From the NCBI RefSeq assembly GCF_016862115.1, contig NZ_BOMI01000181.1, positions 1 through 38,048 on the forward strand: a stretch of 38,048 nucleotides of DNA, read 5' to 3'. This stretch comes from Paractinoplanes deccanensis (lineage in GTDB: Bacteria; Actinomycetota; Actinomycetes; Mycobacteriales; Micromonosporaceae). Under the pieces are notes generated by a model, which saw only the letters and a program-made list of their open reading frames with translations, was not told where the DNA came from and searched no databases. Below are positions 16,182-23,318 of this stretch, one piece after another (the stretch's first letter is position 1; the number at the start of each line of letters is the position of its first letter). The translations under genes and the position numbers were made by a program.

Positions 16182-16793
16182 TCAGGAGATCGGAGCGCCG
16201 CTCGCGTTCACCTGGTTGGCCCGGCTGATCACGTGGTCGATGATGCCGTACTCGCGGGCCTGGTCGGCGGTGAACCAGCGGTCGCGGTCGGAGTCGCGCT
16301 CGATCTCCTCCGGGGTGTGGCCGGTGTGGAAGGCGATGCGCTCGTTCATCGTCTGCTTGATGTGCAGCATGCTCTCGGCCTGGATGGCGATGTCGGCCGC
16401 GGTGCCGCCGATGCCGCCGGAGAGCTGGTGCATCATGATCCGGGCGTGCGGCAGCGCGTAGCGCTTGCCGGGGGTGCCGGCGCAGAGCAGGAACTGGCCC
16501 ATCGAGGCCGCCATGCCCATGGCGATCGTCGCCACGTCGTTCTTGATGTACTGCATCGTGTCGTACACCGCCATGCCGGCGCTGATGGAACCGCCCGGCG
16601 AGTTGATGTACAGCGCGATGTCGCGCTCGCTGTCGGCGGAGGCGAGCAGCAGCAACTGGGCGCAGATGCGGTTGGTCACCTCGTCATTGACCTCGCTGCC
16701 GAGGAAGATGATCCGCTCGCGCAGGAGCCGCTCGAACACCTGGTCGTCGAAGGATGCGCCGCCGGCCCGCATAATCAACTCGTCAACACTCAT
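16182..16793 (-). CDS. clpP: ATP-dependent Clp protease proteolytic subunit (orphan locus)
   Basis: A 203-residue ClpP, the tetradecameric serine peptidase that degrades substrates fed by Clp AAA+ partners. The triad is Ser98 (MAASMGQ), His122 (MMHQLSGG) and Asp171 (DRDRWF); the INSPGG oxyanion segment is at 64-69. ATG 16793 is preferred because GAGAGGG lies about 8 nt upstream, while ATG 16811 has that element inside its coding part. It stands alone, with no second clpP, tig or clpX beside it, and a terminator follows. It is therefore probably an extra paralogue rather than the housekeeping clpP1P2 pair. Confidence 0.95.
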   Translation of the reverse strand: MSVDELIMRAGGASFDDQVFERLLRERIIFLGSEVNDEVTNRICAQLLLLASADSERDIALYINSPGGSISAGMAVYDTMQYIKNDVATIAMGMAASMGQFLLCAGTPGKRYALPHARIMMHQLSGGIGGTAADIAIQAESMLHIKQTMNERIAFHTGHTPEEIERDSDRDRWFTADQAREYGIIDHVISRANQVNASGAPIS

Positions 16794-16885
16794 GACAACA
16801 CCCTCTCGCATCCGTCTGGGGGCCCGTCACTCGACCGGCCGTTCGACGCCTTAAAGCTTTACCCAGGAGGGCCCGGCCTCCCAGC

Positions 16886-16905
16886 GATTCCCCTGTAGGC
16901 GAATC
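16886..16905. promoter_or_regulatory. GATTC-N10-GAATC dyad upstream of clpP
   Basis: Perfect 5-bp inverted half-sites lie about 93-112 bp upstream of clpP ATG 16793, between clpP and the lamin-tail gene. It does not match the actinobacterial ClgR box well. It may be a regulator site for the clpP promoter. Confidence 0.25.
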
Positions 16906-16911
16906 CGCTCA

Positions 16912-16951
16912 GGGCGGAACGCCGTCGCCTCGCCGACAGGCGGCACCGCCC
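16912..16951 (-). terminator. Bipartite hairpin after lamin-tail gene
   Basis: An outer stem GGGCGG/CCGCCC (16912-16917 with 16946-16951) encloses a 7-bp inner stem (16924-16930 with 16938-16944, one G-U). It lies 4 nt past the stop of the minus-strand gene. Confidence 0.5.
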
Positions 16952-16955
16952 GCGC

Positions 16956-17408
16956 TCAGCAGTTGGTCGCCACGCCCTTGCCGAACTTGCACGAGTTGAT
17001 GATCTTGCCGGACGGGTTGCGCAGGGTCGCGGTGTCGCCGGTGTTGTTCCAGATGTAGTTGCCCGAGCCCCAGTAGCGGTCCTGGGCGGACGGCTTGCCC
17101 GCCGTTCCCTTGCCGGTGTGCACGGTCACCGACTTGCCCGGCGCCAGCGTGTAGGCGCCGAACTTGTAGACGTGGTTCGCCGCGTCCCGGACCGTGAAGT
17201 TCTTCAGCTGGATCGACTTCTTCGTGCTGTTGGTGAGTCGGAACCACTCGGCGTTCAGGCTGGCGTTGCTGCGGGTGTCCGAGCCCGGCGAGTCGTAGTA
17301 GATCCGGCTGAAGTACACCGGCGCCTCGGCCGCCTGCGCCGGCGTGGCGACAGCGATACCCAGCAGTGACGCCGCGACCGAAGCCGCGACCAGGAACCTC
17401 TTGTTCAC
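16956..17408 (-). CDS. Secreted lamin-tail-domain (LTD) protein
   Basis: A 150-residue exported protein. GTG 17408 starts VNKRFLVAASVAAS, a classical signal peptide with cleavage near AQA-AEAP. The mature part is a single LTD-like Ig beta fold with EWFRLTNSTKKSIQLKNFTVRD, the Y-x-L-APG-x-S-V turn, GSGNYIWNNTGDTATLRNPSG and two Cys near the C-terminus that could form a disulfide. Small stand-alone LTD proteins are common in Streptomyces and Micromonosporaceae exoproteomes; their role is not established, and adhesion or nuclease accessory functions have been proposed for larger LTD proteins. Flanking hairpins suggest a monocistronic gene. Confidence 0.82.
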   Translation of the reverse strand: MNKRFLVAASVAASLLGIAVATPAQAAEAPVYFSRIYYDSPGSDTRSNASLNAEWFRLTNSTKKSIQLKNFTVRDAANHVYKFGAYTLAPGKSVTVHTGKGTAGKPSAQDRYWGSGNYIWNNTGDTATLRNPSGKIINSCKFGKGVATNC

Positions 17409-17482
17409 CGTGATGAGCCTTCCCTCGAGAACGGACCAGGACGATGCTCTCGTGCTCAACGGGCCACGGCCGCGAAGACCGC

Positions 17483-17498
17483 TCGGCTGAACAGCCGA
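17483..17498 (-). terminator. Small hairpin after the EF-hand-repeat gene
   Basis: TCGGCT and AGCCGA (6 bp) enclose a GAAC tetraloop, 25 nt past the stop of the gene at 17524. It is short and without a T-tract, so it is weak as a terminator. Confidence 0.35.
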
Positions 17499-17523
17499 CT
17501 CTTTCCGGCCGGGCGGTGGGCGA

Positions 17524-18012
17524 TCAGCTGCCTTCGGTCCAGACCGAACGGTCGAGGTAGCCGTCGCCGTCGTCGTCGTACATGCGCTTGTCGAAGTCGC
17601 CGTCGTGGTCCTTGTCGTAGCCGGCGAAGTCGACGCGGTTGTCGAGGTCGGTGTCGGCGCCGATGAAGTCGGTGCGGCCGTCGCCGTTCAGGTCGACCAG
17701 GATCTCGACGCCGCCGTCGGCGCGGCCCCGGTAGGTGGCGTCGTCGTCGAGGCCGTCGCCGTCCGCGTCGACGCGGTTGTCGTAGCCGTCCGGCACGGGG
17801 TGCGGAGCCAGCTCGCGCACCGCCTCGGCGACCTCCGGACCGGCCAGGGGCGCGCCGCCGAAGCCCGTGACGGCGGGCAGGCCGTCGAGGTCGGGGTTGT
17901 CGCCGAGGCCGCTCGAGGAGGACAGGTCGTCACCGTTGCGCGACACCACCATGCCGGCCACCGTGCCGAACTCGGACCACGGGCCCAGGTCGTCGCCGCC
18001 GAACTTCGCCAT
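17524..18012 (-). CDS. Acidic EF-hand / thrombospondin-3-like repeat protein
   Basis: A 162-residue, very acidic protein. The C-terminal half (about 82-153) holds five Asp-rich loops: DADGDGLDDD, DLNGDGRTDF, DTDLDNRVDF, DKDHDGDFD and DDDGDGYLD. These are calcium-loop motifs of the EF-hand/dockerin or thrombospondin type 3 kind. No signal peptide or membrane helix is visible, which is odd because such loops usually serve outside the cell. TATCCT lies 6 nt before ATG 18012, so a leaderless transcript from the 18-nt gap is possible, besides read-through from the Cys-rich gene upstream. Calcium binding is inferred from motifs; no partner is known. Confidence 0.75.
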   Translation of the reverse strand: MAKFGGDDLGPWSEFGTVAGMVVSRNGDDLSSSSGLGDNPDLDGLPAVTGFGGAPLAGPEVAEAVRELAPHPVPDGYDNRVDADGDGLDDDATYRGRADGGVEILVDLNGDGRTDFIGADTDLDNRVDFAGYDKDHDGDFDKRMYDDDGDGYLDRSVWTEGS

Positions 18013-18018
18013 TACCGC

Positions 18019-18024
18019 AGGATA
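18019..18024 (-). promoter_or_regulatory. Putative -10 element of the EF-hand-repeat gene
   Basis: TATCCT on the minus strand, 6 nt before ATG 18012 and inside an 18-nt intergenic gap. The geometry fits a leaderless internal promoter. Confidence 0.4.
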
Positions 18025-18030
18025 GGCCCG

Positions 18031-18246
18031 TCAGTCCAGTTCGGGCATCGCCACCGCGTGTGGCCGCGGCCGGCACGAGCCGCACTGCACCGCGTCGTCC
18101 ACCACCAGCGCCTCCACCCGGCGCCGGCTCTCCGAGCGGCTCACCTGAAGGATGTACGGGCCGAACCGGGCGTGGTCGGCGCAGACGCCGCGGCCGCAGA
18201 AGCGGCACGCGGCGCGGGCGGACTCGGCACAGAACCAGCAGAGCAT
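18031..18246 (-). CDS. Small Cys-rich, zinc-binding-like protein
   Basis: A 71-residue protein with CWFC (3-6), CRFC with a following GVCADH (14-25) and CGSC near the C-terminus (about 55-58). This cross-brace-like Cys/His set suggests two bound zinc ions. AGGAGG lies 4 nt before ATG 18246, a strong ribosome site. It stands 45 nt downstream of the giant membrane protein and 18 nt before the EF-hand-repeat gene, so the three look like one operon. It matches no family I can name. A structural or regulatory adaptor role for the operon is only a guess. Confidence 0.72.
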   Translation of the reverse strand: MLCWFCAESARAACRFCGRGVCADHARFGPYILQVSRSESRRRVEALVVDDAVQCGSCRPRPHAVAMPELD

Positions 18247-18291
18247 CGAGCCTCCTGAGGGGGACGTACGCCCCCACGGGTGACCCGTCGC

Positions 18292-21200
18292 TCAGCCGGC
18301 CGACGTGGACTGGCCAGGGCTCTCCGTCTCCTCGGGCGGCTCCGGCGTGGTCGGCGCGGTGGTCGGCGTGGTGGGTGGCGTCGTCGGCGTGGTGGGCGGC
18401 GTGGTCGGCGCCCGGGTCGTCGTGGGCCGGGGCAACTGCGGAGTGGTCGGCGGCTGCGTCGTCGGGGGCCGCGTGGTGGTGGCCGTCTGCGTCGGCTCGT
18501 CGCCCGGAGTCTCGGGCTCGGTCGGATCGGCGGGAACGTCAGCGGTCTGTGACGGTTCCACTACAGTAGCGCTCGGCGAGGCGGATGTGCTCGGCGCGAT
18601 CGACGGCGCCACGGAGGTGGACTCCTCCGTGGGCGACGAGTCGCTCGGCTCCGGGGTGCTCTCCTCGGGCGGGGCCACCGGGGCGCCGTCACCGCAGGCC
18701 AGCTGGGCGCCGGTCGCGGCCGCGGCCGTACCGTCGGACTGCACCTTGCCCGTCGAGACCGTGAGCGCCGCGGTCTCGACCGAGAACCACGCCGGGCCGT
18801 TGTTGACGACCCGGCCGCCGGCGCGGTCGACGGTGAGCGCGAGCGGCTGGAACGCCCCGCTGGTGCTGCCGGTGGCGGCGAGCAGCCGGCCGCTCTGGAG
18901 CGACAGCATGGCCACCGGCGCGCGGTGCCGGCCGCCGTCGACGTGCAGACCGCCCACGCCGACCTTGCTGCCGGCGCAGATCCGGGCGGACGCACCGCCC
19001 GGGAAGGTCAGCGTGGCCGAGGCGCCGGCCGGCACGTCGAGCACCTCGCCCTGGTCGACGTGGCGGGACGCGCCCGCCGCGAGGCCGGCGGCCTCGCCGT
19101 CGAAGGTCGCCGTCACCGGGCCGCTCTCGACGGTGAGCAGCAGCCGGTCGGAGGGCATCTCGGCCCAGGCCGGCCCGGCCTTGAAGTTGAGCCCGGCGAC
19201 GAAGAGCGCGGCGGTCAGCACCAGCACGGCCGCCCAGCGCAGCCCGCGCTCGAAACGCCCGTCCACCTCGGGGTTGTCGGGGACGTCGGCGTATTCCGGC
19301 GGCCCCGGCGGCACCGCCAGGGGCGGGTAGGCGTCGCGGCCGCCGGAGCCGAGGAAGCCGCGCACGGCGACCACCGGCATCTCCGAGCCCGGGCGGTGGG
19401 TCGCGCCCACCAGCGGCGGCAGGTCGGCGGCGTCCGGGATCACCCAGAGCCGCACCGGCGTGCGGGCCTGCGCCACCATGCCGGGGCTGCCCTCGCCGAC
19501 CGGGCCGACCAGCGTGCCGCGGCGCAGCTCGACATCGTCCGGCAGGGCGATCACGCCGGACTCGACGACCACCGCGTGGGTGGGCCCGGACAGGACCACC
19601 GGCGCGCCCGGGTCGAGGTCGACCGGGTGCGCCGAGGCGATCAGGGCGAGCCGCTGGTCGACGGCGAGGCCGGCGAGCGCGGGCGTCTCGGCGAACAGCG
19701 CCTCGGCCTCGGCCCGGTCCTGCGGCGGCGGGCCGGGCAGCGGGCCGACGACGGTGGCCACGGTCGCGGTCGGCACCGACAGCAGCGTGGTGCCGGCGGT
19801 GTGCCAGTCGAGCTGCGTCGATCGTCCGGTCAGCGCGTTTACCAGGCCGACGACCGCGCCGGGGCCGACGTGGTGGCGGATCGTGCCGGGCGGGTCGCCG
19901 GGCCGGCGGGCCTCGAGGGCGCCCTCGACCACCACGAGGACGGCCTGCTGCGAGCCGCCGGAGCGGACGATCTGGCGTCCCTTCGGCGGGTGCGTCCAGC
20001 GGGCCCGGGCGGCCAGGCTCTGCAGCGCGGGCTCGGGCAGGCCGCCGAGCTCGGAGGCGCGCAGCGCGGCCAGCCGGCGCGGGCTGTCCGCCTCGCGGTC
20101 GTTCTCGGCGCGGCGCAGCCGGGAGCCGGCGAGCCAGCGGGCGGCCTTGCCGGCGACGAGGAGGACGATCGGCCCGGCGACGCCGAGCACGATCATCAGG
20201 AGCAGCAGCGCGCCGAACGGCCCCGAATGCCACAGCCCGGTGGCGGCGCCCGAGACCCGATCGATCCAGATCCGGTACGCCAGCACGAGCGCGAGCACGA
20301 TCCACGCGACCGCGAGGTACGCGTAGAGCGCGATCAGGCGGCCCTCACGGTCGAGCGTCTTCCACCCCGGGGACCGGCCACGCAGCCGTCCGCCCAGCCA
20401 CGCCAGCGCCCGGTCGCGCAGCTGCGGGATCTCGGTCCAGTCGGTGAGCAGCTGCTGCCCGTCACGCCACAGCAGGGGGCTGAGCTGGAAGAACAGGCTC
20501 AGATAGCAGAGGAAGGCGAGCTTGAACGCGAGCCCGGCGAGCGGCGGAACGGCCAACCCCGCGAGCTGGGCCACGGCGGCGAGCAGCAGCGTGCCGGCCG
20601 AGCCGGCCGAGGCCACCAGCAGGCGGGCGCGGCGACCGGCCATCCAGGCGTCGCTGGTGTCGGCGAAGAACAACGGCATGCCGTACGCGAGGCGCAGCCC
20701 CGCCACGGGCACCTCGCGCCCGGTGGTCTTGACGGCCATGGCCCGCGCGAACTCGCGGGTGCCGGCCACCACCACGGTGAGCAGCAGCAGGCCGAGGACG
20801 CCGAGCACGTACGAGTCGGCGGCCAGCAAGAGCGACCGGCTGCCACGCGCCCAGGTGGCGGCGAAGAGCAGGAGGCCGAGCACGGCGAGGACGGCGGTCA
20901 CGATGCCGGCCCCCTTGCCGAAGAGGAACCGGCCACCGGCCCGGTAGAGCGTCGTGACCAGGCCGTCGGCCGCGAAGGTGAACGTGCGGGGCCGTGCGGC
21001 GGGCGAGGGCAGCGGCCGGCGGCCGATCTCCTCGAGCGGGCGGAAGGCGTCCATCGGCAGCTCGTCGAGCATGCGGTGGGCGGCGAGGTCGGCGACGACG
21101 CGGCGGACCTGGTCGGGGGCGAGGCGGCCGGCTATCCGGGCGAACTCGGCGACCAGCCGGGTGACGGTGTGCTCGCCGTCCATGAGCAGGGCGAGCTGCC

Positions 21201-21450
21201 ACTCCTCGGCGGTGATCCGGAGGTAGCCGGCGCGGACGCCCTCCTCGGGCGAGCGCAGCAGGATGTAGGCGCCGCCGCGCGCGTCGGCGAGCTGCACAGC
21301 CTCGACGCCGGCGCGCAGCACCGGGCGGGCGCGCGCGGGGTTGAGCCGCTCGACGACGGCGCCCCAGAGACCGGGATCGCCGGGCTCGCCGGGGGCGCGC
21401 TGGGCCACGGCCTCCCAGACATTGGACGGGCTATCGACGTACGACGTCAC
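18292..21450 (-). CDS. PqqD / degenerate M50 / cNMP-binding / FecR fusion membrane protein
   Basis: A 1,052-residue multi-domain protein starting at GTG 21450. Residues 1-145 include a PqqD-like winged helix (YLRITAEEWQLALLMDG...). Residues 165-440 form an M50-like multi-pass membrane domain (GREVPVAGLRLAYGMPLFFADTSDAW, then PLLWRDGQQLLTDW), but the HExxH site is RExxR (REFAR, 232-236), so zinc binding and proteolysis are very unlikely. Two cNMP-binding-like beta rolls follow (about 466-568 and 585-678). One helix (737-755) leads to a FecR-like outer domain (about 768-860) and a Thr-Pro/Ser tail. Active relatives are putative peptide zinc metalloproteases of the YydH type, tied to peptide export. 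Function here is unknown; sensing or transport control is inferred. Confidence 0.78.
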   Translation of the reverse strand: MTSYVDSPSNVWEAVAQRAPGEPGDPGLWGAVVERLNPARARPVLRAGVEAVQLADARGGAYILLRSPEEGVRAGYLRITAEEWQLALLMDGEHTVTRLVAEFARIAGRLAPDQVRRVVADLAAHRMLDELPMDAFRPLEEIGRRPLPSPAARPRTFTFAADGLVTTLYRAGGRFLFGKGAGIVTAVLAVLGLLLFAATWARGSRSLLLAADSYVLGVLGLLLLTVVVAGTREFARAMAVKTTGREVPVAGLRLAYGMPLFFADTSDAWMAGRRARLLVASAGSAGTLLLAAVAQLAGLAVPPLAGLAFKLAFLCYLSLFFQLSPLLWRDGQQLLTDWTEIPQLRDRALAWLGGRLRGRSPGWKTLDREGRLIALYAYLAVAWIVLALVLAYRIWIDRVSGAATGLWHSGPFGALLLLMIVLGVAGPIVLLVAGKAARWLAGSRLRRAENDREADSPRRLAALRASELGGLPEPALQSLAARARWTHPPKGRQIVRSGGSQQAVLVVVEGALEARRPGDPPGTIRHHVGPGAVVGLVNALTGRSTQLDWHTAGTTLLSVPTATVATVVGPLPGPPPQDRAEAEALFAETPALAGLAVDQRLALIASAHPVDLDPGAPVVLSGPTHAVVVESGVIALPDDVELRRGTLVGPVGEGSPGMVAQARTPVRLWVIPDAADLPPLVGATHRPGSEMPVVAVRGFLGSGGRDAYPPLAVPPGPPEYADVPDNPEVDGRFERGLRWAAVLVLTAALFVAGLNFKAGPAWAEMPSDRLLLTVESGPVTATFDGEAAGLAAGASRHVDQGEVLDVPAGASATLTFPGGASARICAGSKVGVGGLHVDGGRHRAPVAMLSLQSGRLLAATGSTSGAFQPLALTVDRAGGRVVNNGPAWFSVETAALTVSTGKVQSDGTAAAATGAQLACGDGAPVAPPEESTPEPSDSSPTEESTSVAPSIAPSTSASPSATVVEPSQTADVPADPTEPETPGDEPTQTATTTRPPTTQPPTTPQLPRPTTTRAPTTPPTTPTTPPTTPTTAPTTPEPPEETESPGQSTSAG
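18330..18480 (-). repeat. Thr-Pro repeat coding the C-terminal tail of the fusion protein
   Basis: Tandem units of about 12-15 nt encode TTPPTTPTT-type sequence at the extracytoplasmic C-terminus, probably a wall-spanning stalk. The composition resembles the chitinase linker at 172-285. Confidence 0.75.
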
Positions 21451-21479
21451 GGAAGGGCGCGCCTCTCACTGCCGCGGTG

Positions 21480-21493
21480 TCGCCCATGGGCGA
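21480..21493. promoter_or_regulatory. Perfect 14-bp palindrome upstream of the fusion gene
   Basis: TCGCCCATGGGCGA is a perfect palindrome whose near end is 30 nt upstream of GTG 21450. It is followed by two GATGGCGA copies (21492-21499 and 21550-21557) and a 7-bp hairpin (21559-21576). It is a candidate operator for the 21450-17524 operon; the regulator is unknown. Confidence 0.4.
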
Positions 21494-21594
21494 TGGCGAA
21501 TCGCAGATTAGGCCGTCGATGCTTCGAAGGCGAGTCCCCCGAGGTGGAAGATGGCGATTTCTCCGGAATCGGAGAATGACGCCGGACAAACGTA

Positions 21595-21635
21595 CGGCGG
21601 GCGGCGCGGCAACCCCCTTGCCGCACCGCCCGCCG
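21595..21635 (-). terminator. Strong hairpin terminator of the htrA operon
   Basis: An 18-bp stem with a single mismatch (21595-21612 with 21618-21635) and loop CCCCC, 22 nt past the HtrA stop. It insulates the two-component/HtrA operon from the fusion-protein operon on the same strand. Confidence 0.85.
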
Positions 21636-21656
21636 CAGCGGGAGGGAAAGCTCTTC

Positions 21657-23279
21657 CTACTTGGCCTCGGCCAGGGTGACCGTGACCTGCTTCTTGGCGC
21701 CGTCGCGGGTGTAGTCGAGCTTCATCTGCTGGCCGACCGAGCCACCCTGGACCGCGGCGACCAGGTCGTCGGAGTCGCCGATGGTCTTGCCGTCGGCGGC
21801 GGTGATGACGTCGCCCTGCTGGAGGCCGGCCTTCGCGGCCGCGCTGCCCGCGGTGACCTGGCTGACCAGGGCGCCGCCGTTCTCGGCGTCGGCCACGCTC
21901 ACGCCGAGCGCCGGGTGGCTGACCTTCTTGCCGGCCATCAGGTCGTCGGCGACCTGCTTGGCCTTGTCGCTCGGGATGGCGAAGCCCAGGCCGATGTTGC
22001 CGCTGCTGCTGCCCTGGGTGGCGATCGCCGAGTTGATGCCGATGACCTCGCCGTTGGTGTTGACCAGGGCGCCGCCGGAGTTGCCCGGGTTGATCGGCGC
22101 GTCGGTCTGGAGCAGGCCGGACATCGTGGTGCTGGCGCCGGACTGCTGCTGGCCGCCGCCGAACGGGCTCTGCTGCTGCGGCTGCTCCTCCTCGCTGCTG
22201 GACTGGATGGTGCGGTCCTTGGCGCTGAGGATGCCGGCGGTGACCGAGCCCTCCAGGCCGAGCGGGCTGCCGATGGCGAGCACCGTGTCGCCGACCTGCA
22301 TCTGGGCGCTGCTGCCGAAGGTGGCGGGCTTGAGGTCGGACAGGCCGCTGACCTTGACCACGGCCAGGTCGGTGCGCTCGTCGGTGCCGACGATCGAGGC
22401 GGACGCCTTCTTGCCGTCGGCGAAGATCACGGTGACCGAGCTGCCCTGGGCGGTGGCGACCACGTGGTTGTTGGTGACGATGTAGCCGTCCTTGGTCAGC
22501 ACGACGCCCGAGCCCTCACCGCTGTCGGTGGTGATCGAGACGACGCTGTCCTGCACGGCGGAGGCGATCTGGGCGAGCGACGAGCGGTCGACCACGCGGG
22601 TGACCGACGAGTTGCCGGTCTGCACCGCGGGCGACGAGCTGTCGTCGTCGAAGGCCAGCGCGGTCGCGGCGCCGACGCCACCGGCGCCGAGCGCGATCAG
22701 GACAGCCGCCGCGCCGGCGACGAGGATCTTGCGGCCGCGGCCGTTGCCCCGCGGCGGCTGCTGCTGGTCGACGGGGGCGGCCCAGGCGGGCTGGCCGTCC
22801 GACGCCCAGGTCTGGCCCTCGCTCCAGGCCTGGCCCTCGGCGGCGCCGATCTGGGGCTGCGTCTGGGTGGCGCTGCCGGCGGGCGCCCAGGCGCCCGGGG
22901 TGCCCGCATAGGCGGACTGCTGGGCGTAGGGCGACTGGGGCTGGTGGGCCTGGTGGCCGTAGGGCTGCTGGTAGCCGGGATGCTGGTAACCGGCGTGCTG
23001 CTGCCACGGGGACGGCTGCTGCCACTGGGGAGCGCCGGACTGAGGCGCGGGAACGCCGGGCTGGGGAACGCCCGACTGAGGCGCGCCGGACTGGGGAGCG
23101 GCGGAAGCCGGCACGCCCGAGTGCGGAGCCGCCGCGGGCGGGCCCCACTGCGGGGTCTGCGGCGCGGCCGGAGGCACGACGGGCTGCGCGGCTGTCGGCT
23201 CCTCAGACTGTCCCCGCTCCGGGCTGCTGCTCTCAGAGGAGGCGTCCGCGGGTCGCGGGTCGGTCTCGTTCTCGTTCAT
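21657..23279 (-). CDS. HtrA/DegP-family serine protease with PDZ domain (PepD-like)
   Basis: A 540-residue membrane-anchored envelope protease. A 180-residue cytoplasmic N-terminus rich in Pro, Gln, Ala and Tyr leads to one membrane helix (about 184-208), then a trypsin-like domain with His272 (TNNHVV), Asp304 (TDLAVV) and Ser401 (GNSGGA), and a C-terminal PDZ domain (about 450-535). A Gln/Ser-rich loop (360-385) sits between strands of the protease. It is the last gene of a response regulator - kinase - protease operon (39-nt gap), an order like mprA-mprB-pepD of mycobacteria. The likely job is degrading or refolding damaged exported proteins under envelope stress. Confidence 0.92.
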   Translation of the reverse strand: MNENETDPRPADASSESSSPERGQSEEPTAAQPVVPPAAPQTPQWGPPAAAPHSGVPASAAPQSGAPQSGVPQPGVPAPQSGAPQWQQPSPWQQHAGYQHPGYQQPYGHQAHQPQSPYAQQSAYAGTPGAWAPAGSATQTQPQIGAAEGQAWSEGQTWASDGQPAWAAPVDQQQPPRGNGRGRKILVAGAAAVLIALGAGGVGAATALAFDDDSSSPAVQTGNSSVTRVVDRSSLAQIASAVQDSVVSITTDSGEGSGVVLTKDGYIVTNNHVVATAQGSSVTVIFADGKKASASIVGTDERTDLAVVKVSGLSDLKPATFGSSAQMQVGDTVLAIGSPLGLEGSVTAGILSAKDRTIQSSSEEEQPQQQSPFGGGQQQSGASTTMSGLLQTDAPINPGNSGGALVNTNGEVIGINSAIATQGSSSGNIGLGFAIPSDKAKQVADDLMAGKKVSHPALGVSVADAENGGALVSQVTAGSAAAKAGLQQGDVITAADGKTIGDSDDLVAAVQGGSVGQQMKLDYTRDGAKKQVTVTLAEAK

Positions 23280-23318
23280 GCCGTCAACCTTGCCCCGTCG
23301 CGCTCGTACCGACCTGTG

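Noticed and set aside
16886..16905. ClgR box upstream of clpP
   Set aside because: The dyad GATTC-N10-GAATC does not fit the GTTCGC-type ClgR consensus, so it is listed only as an unassigned dyad.
18925..21579. 884-residue plus-strand frame opposite the fusion protein
   Set aside because: It shows no motif and Gly/Arg/Ala-rich shadow composition; the minus-strand gene explains the region with coherent domains.
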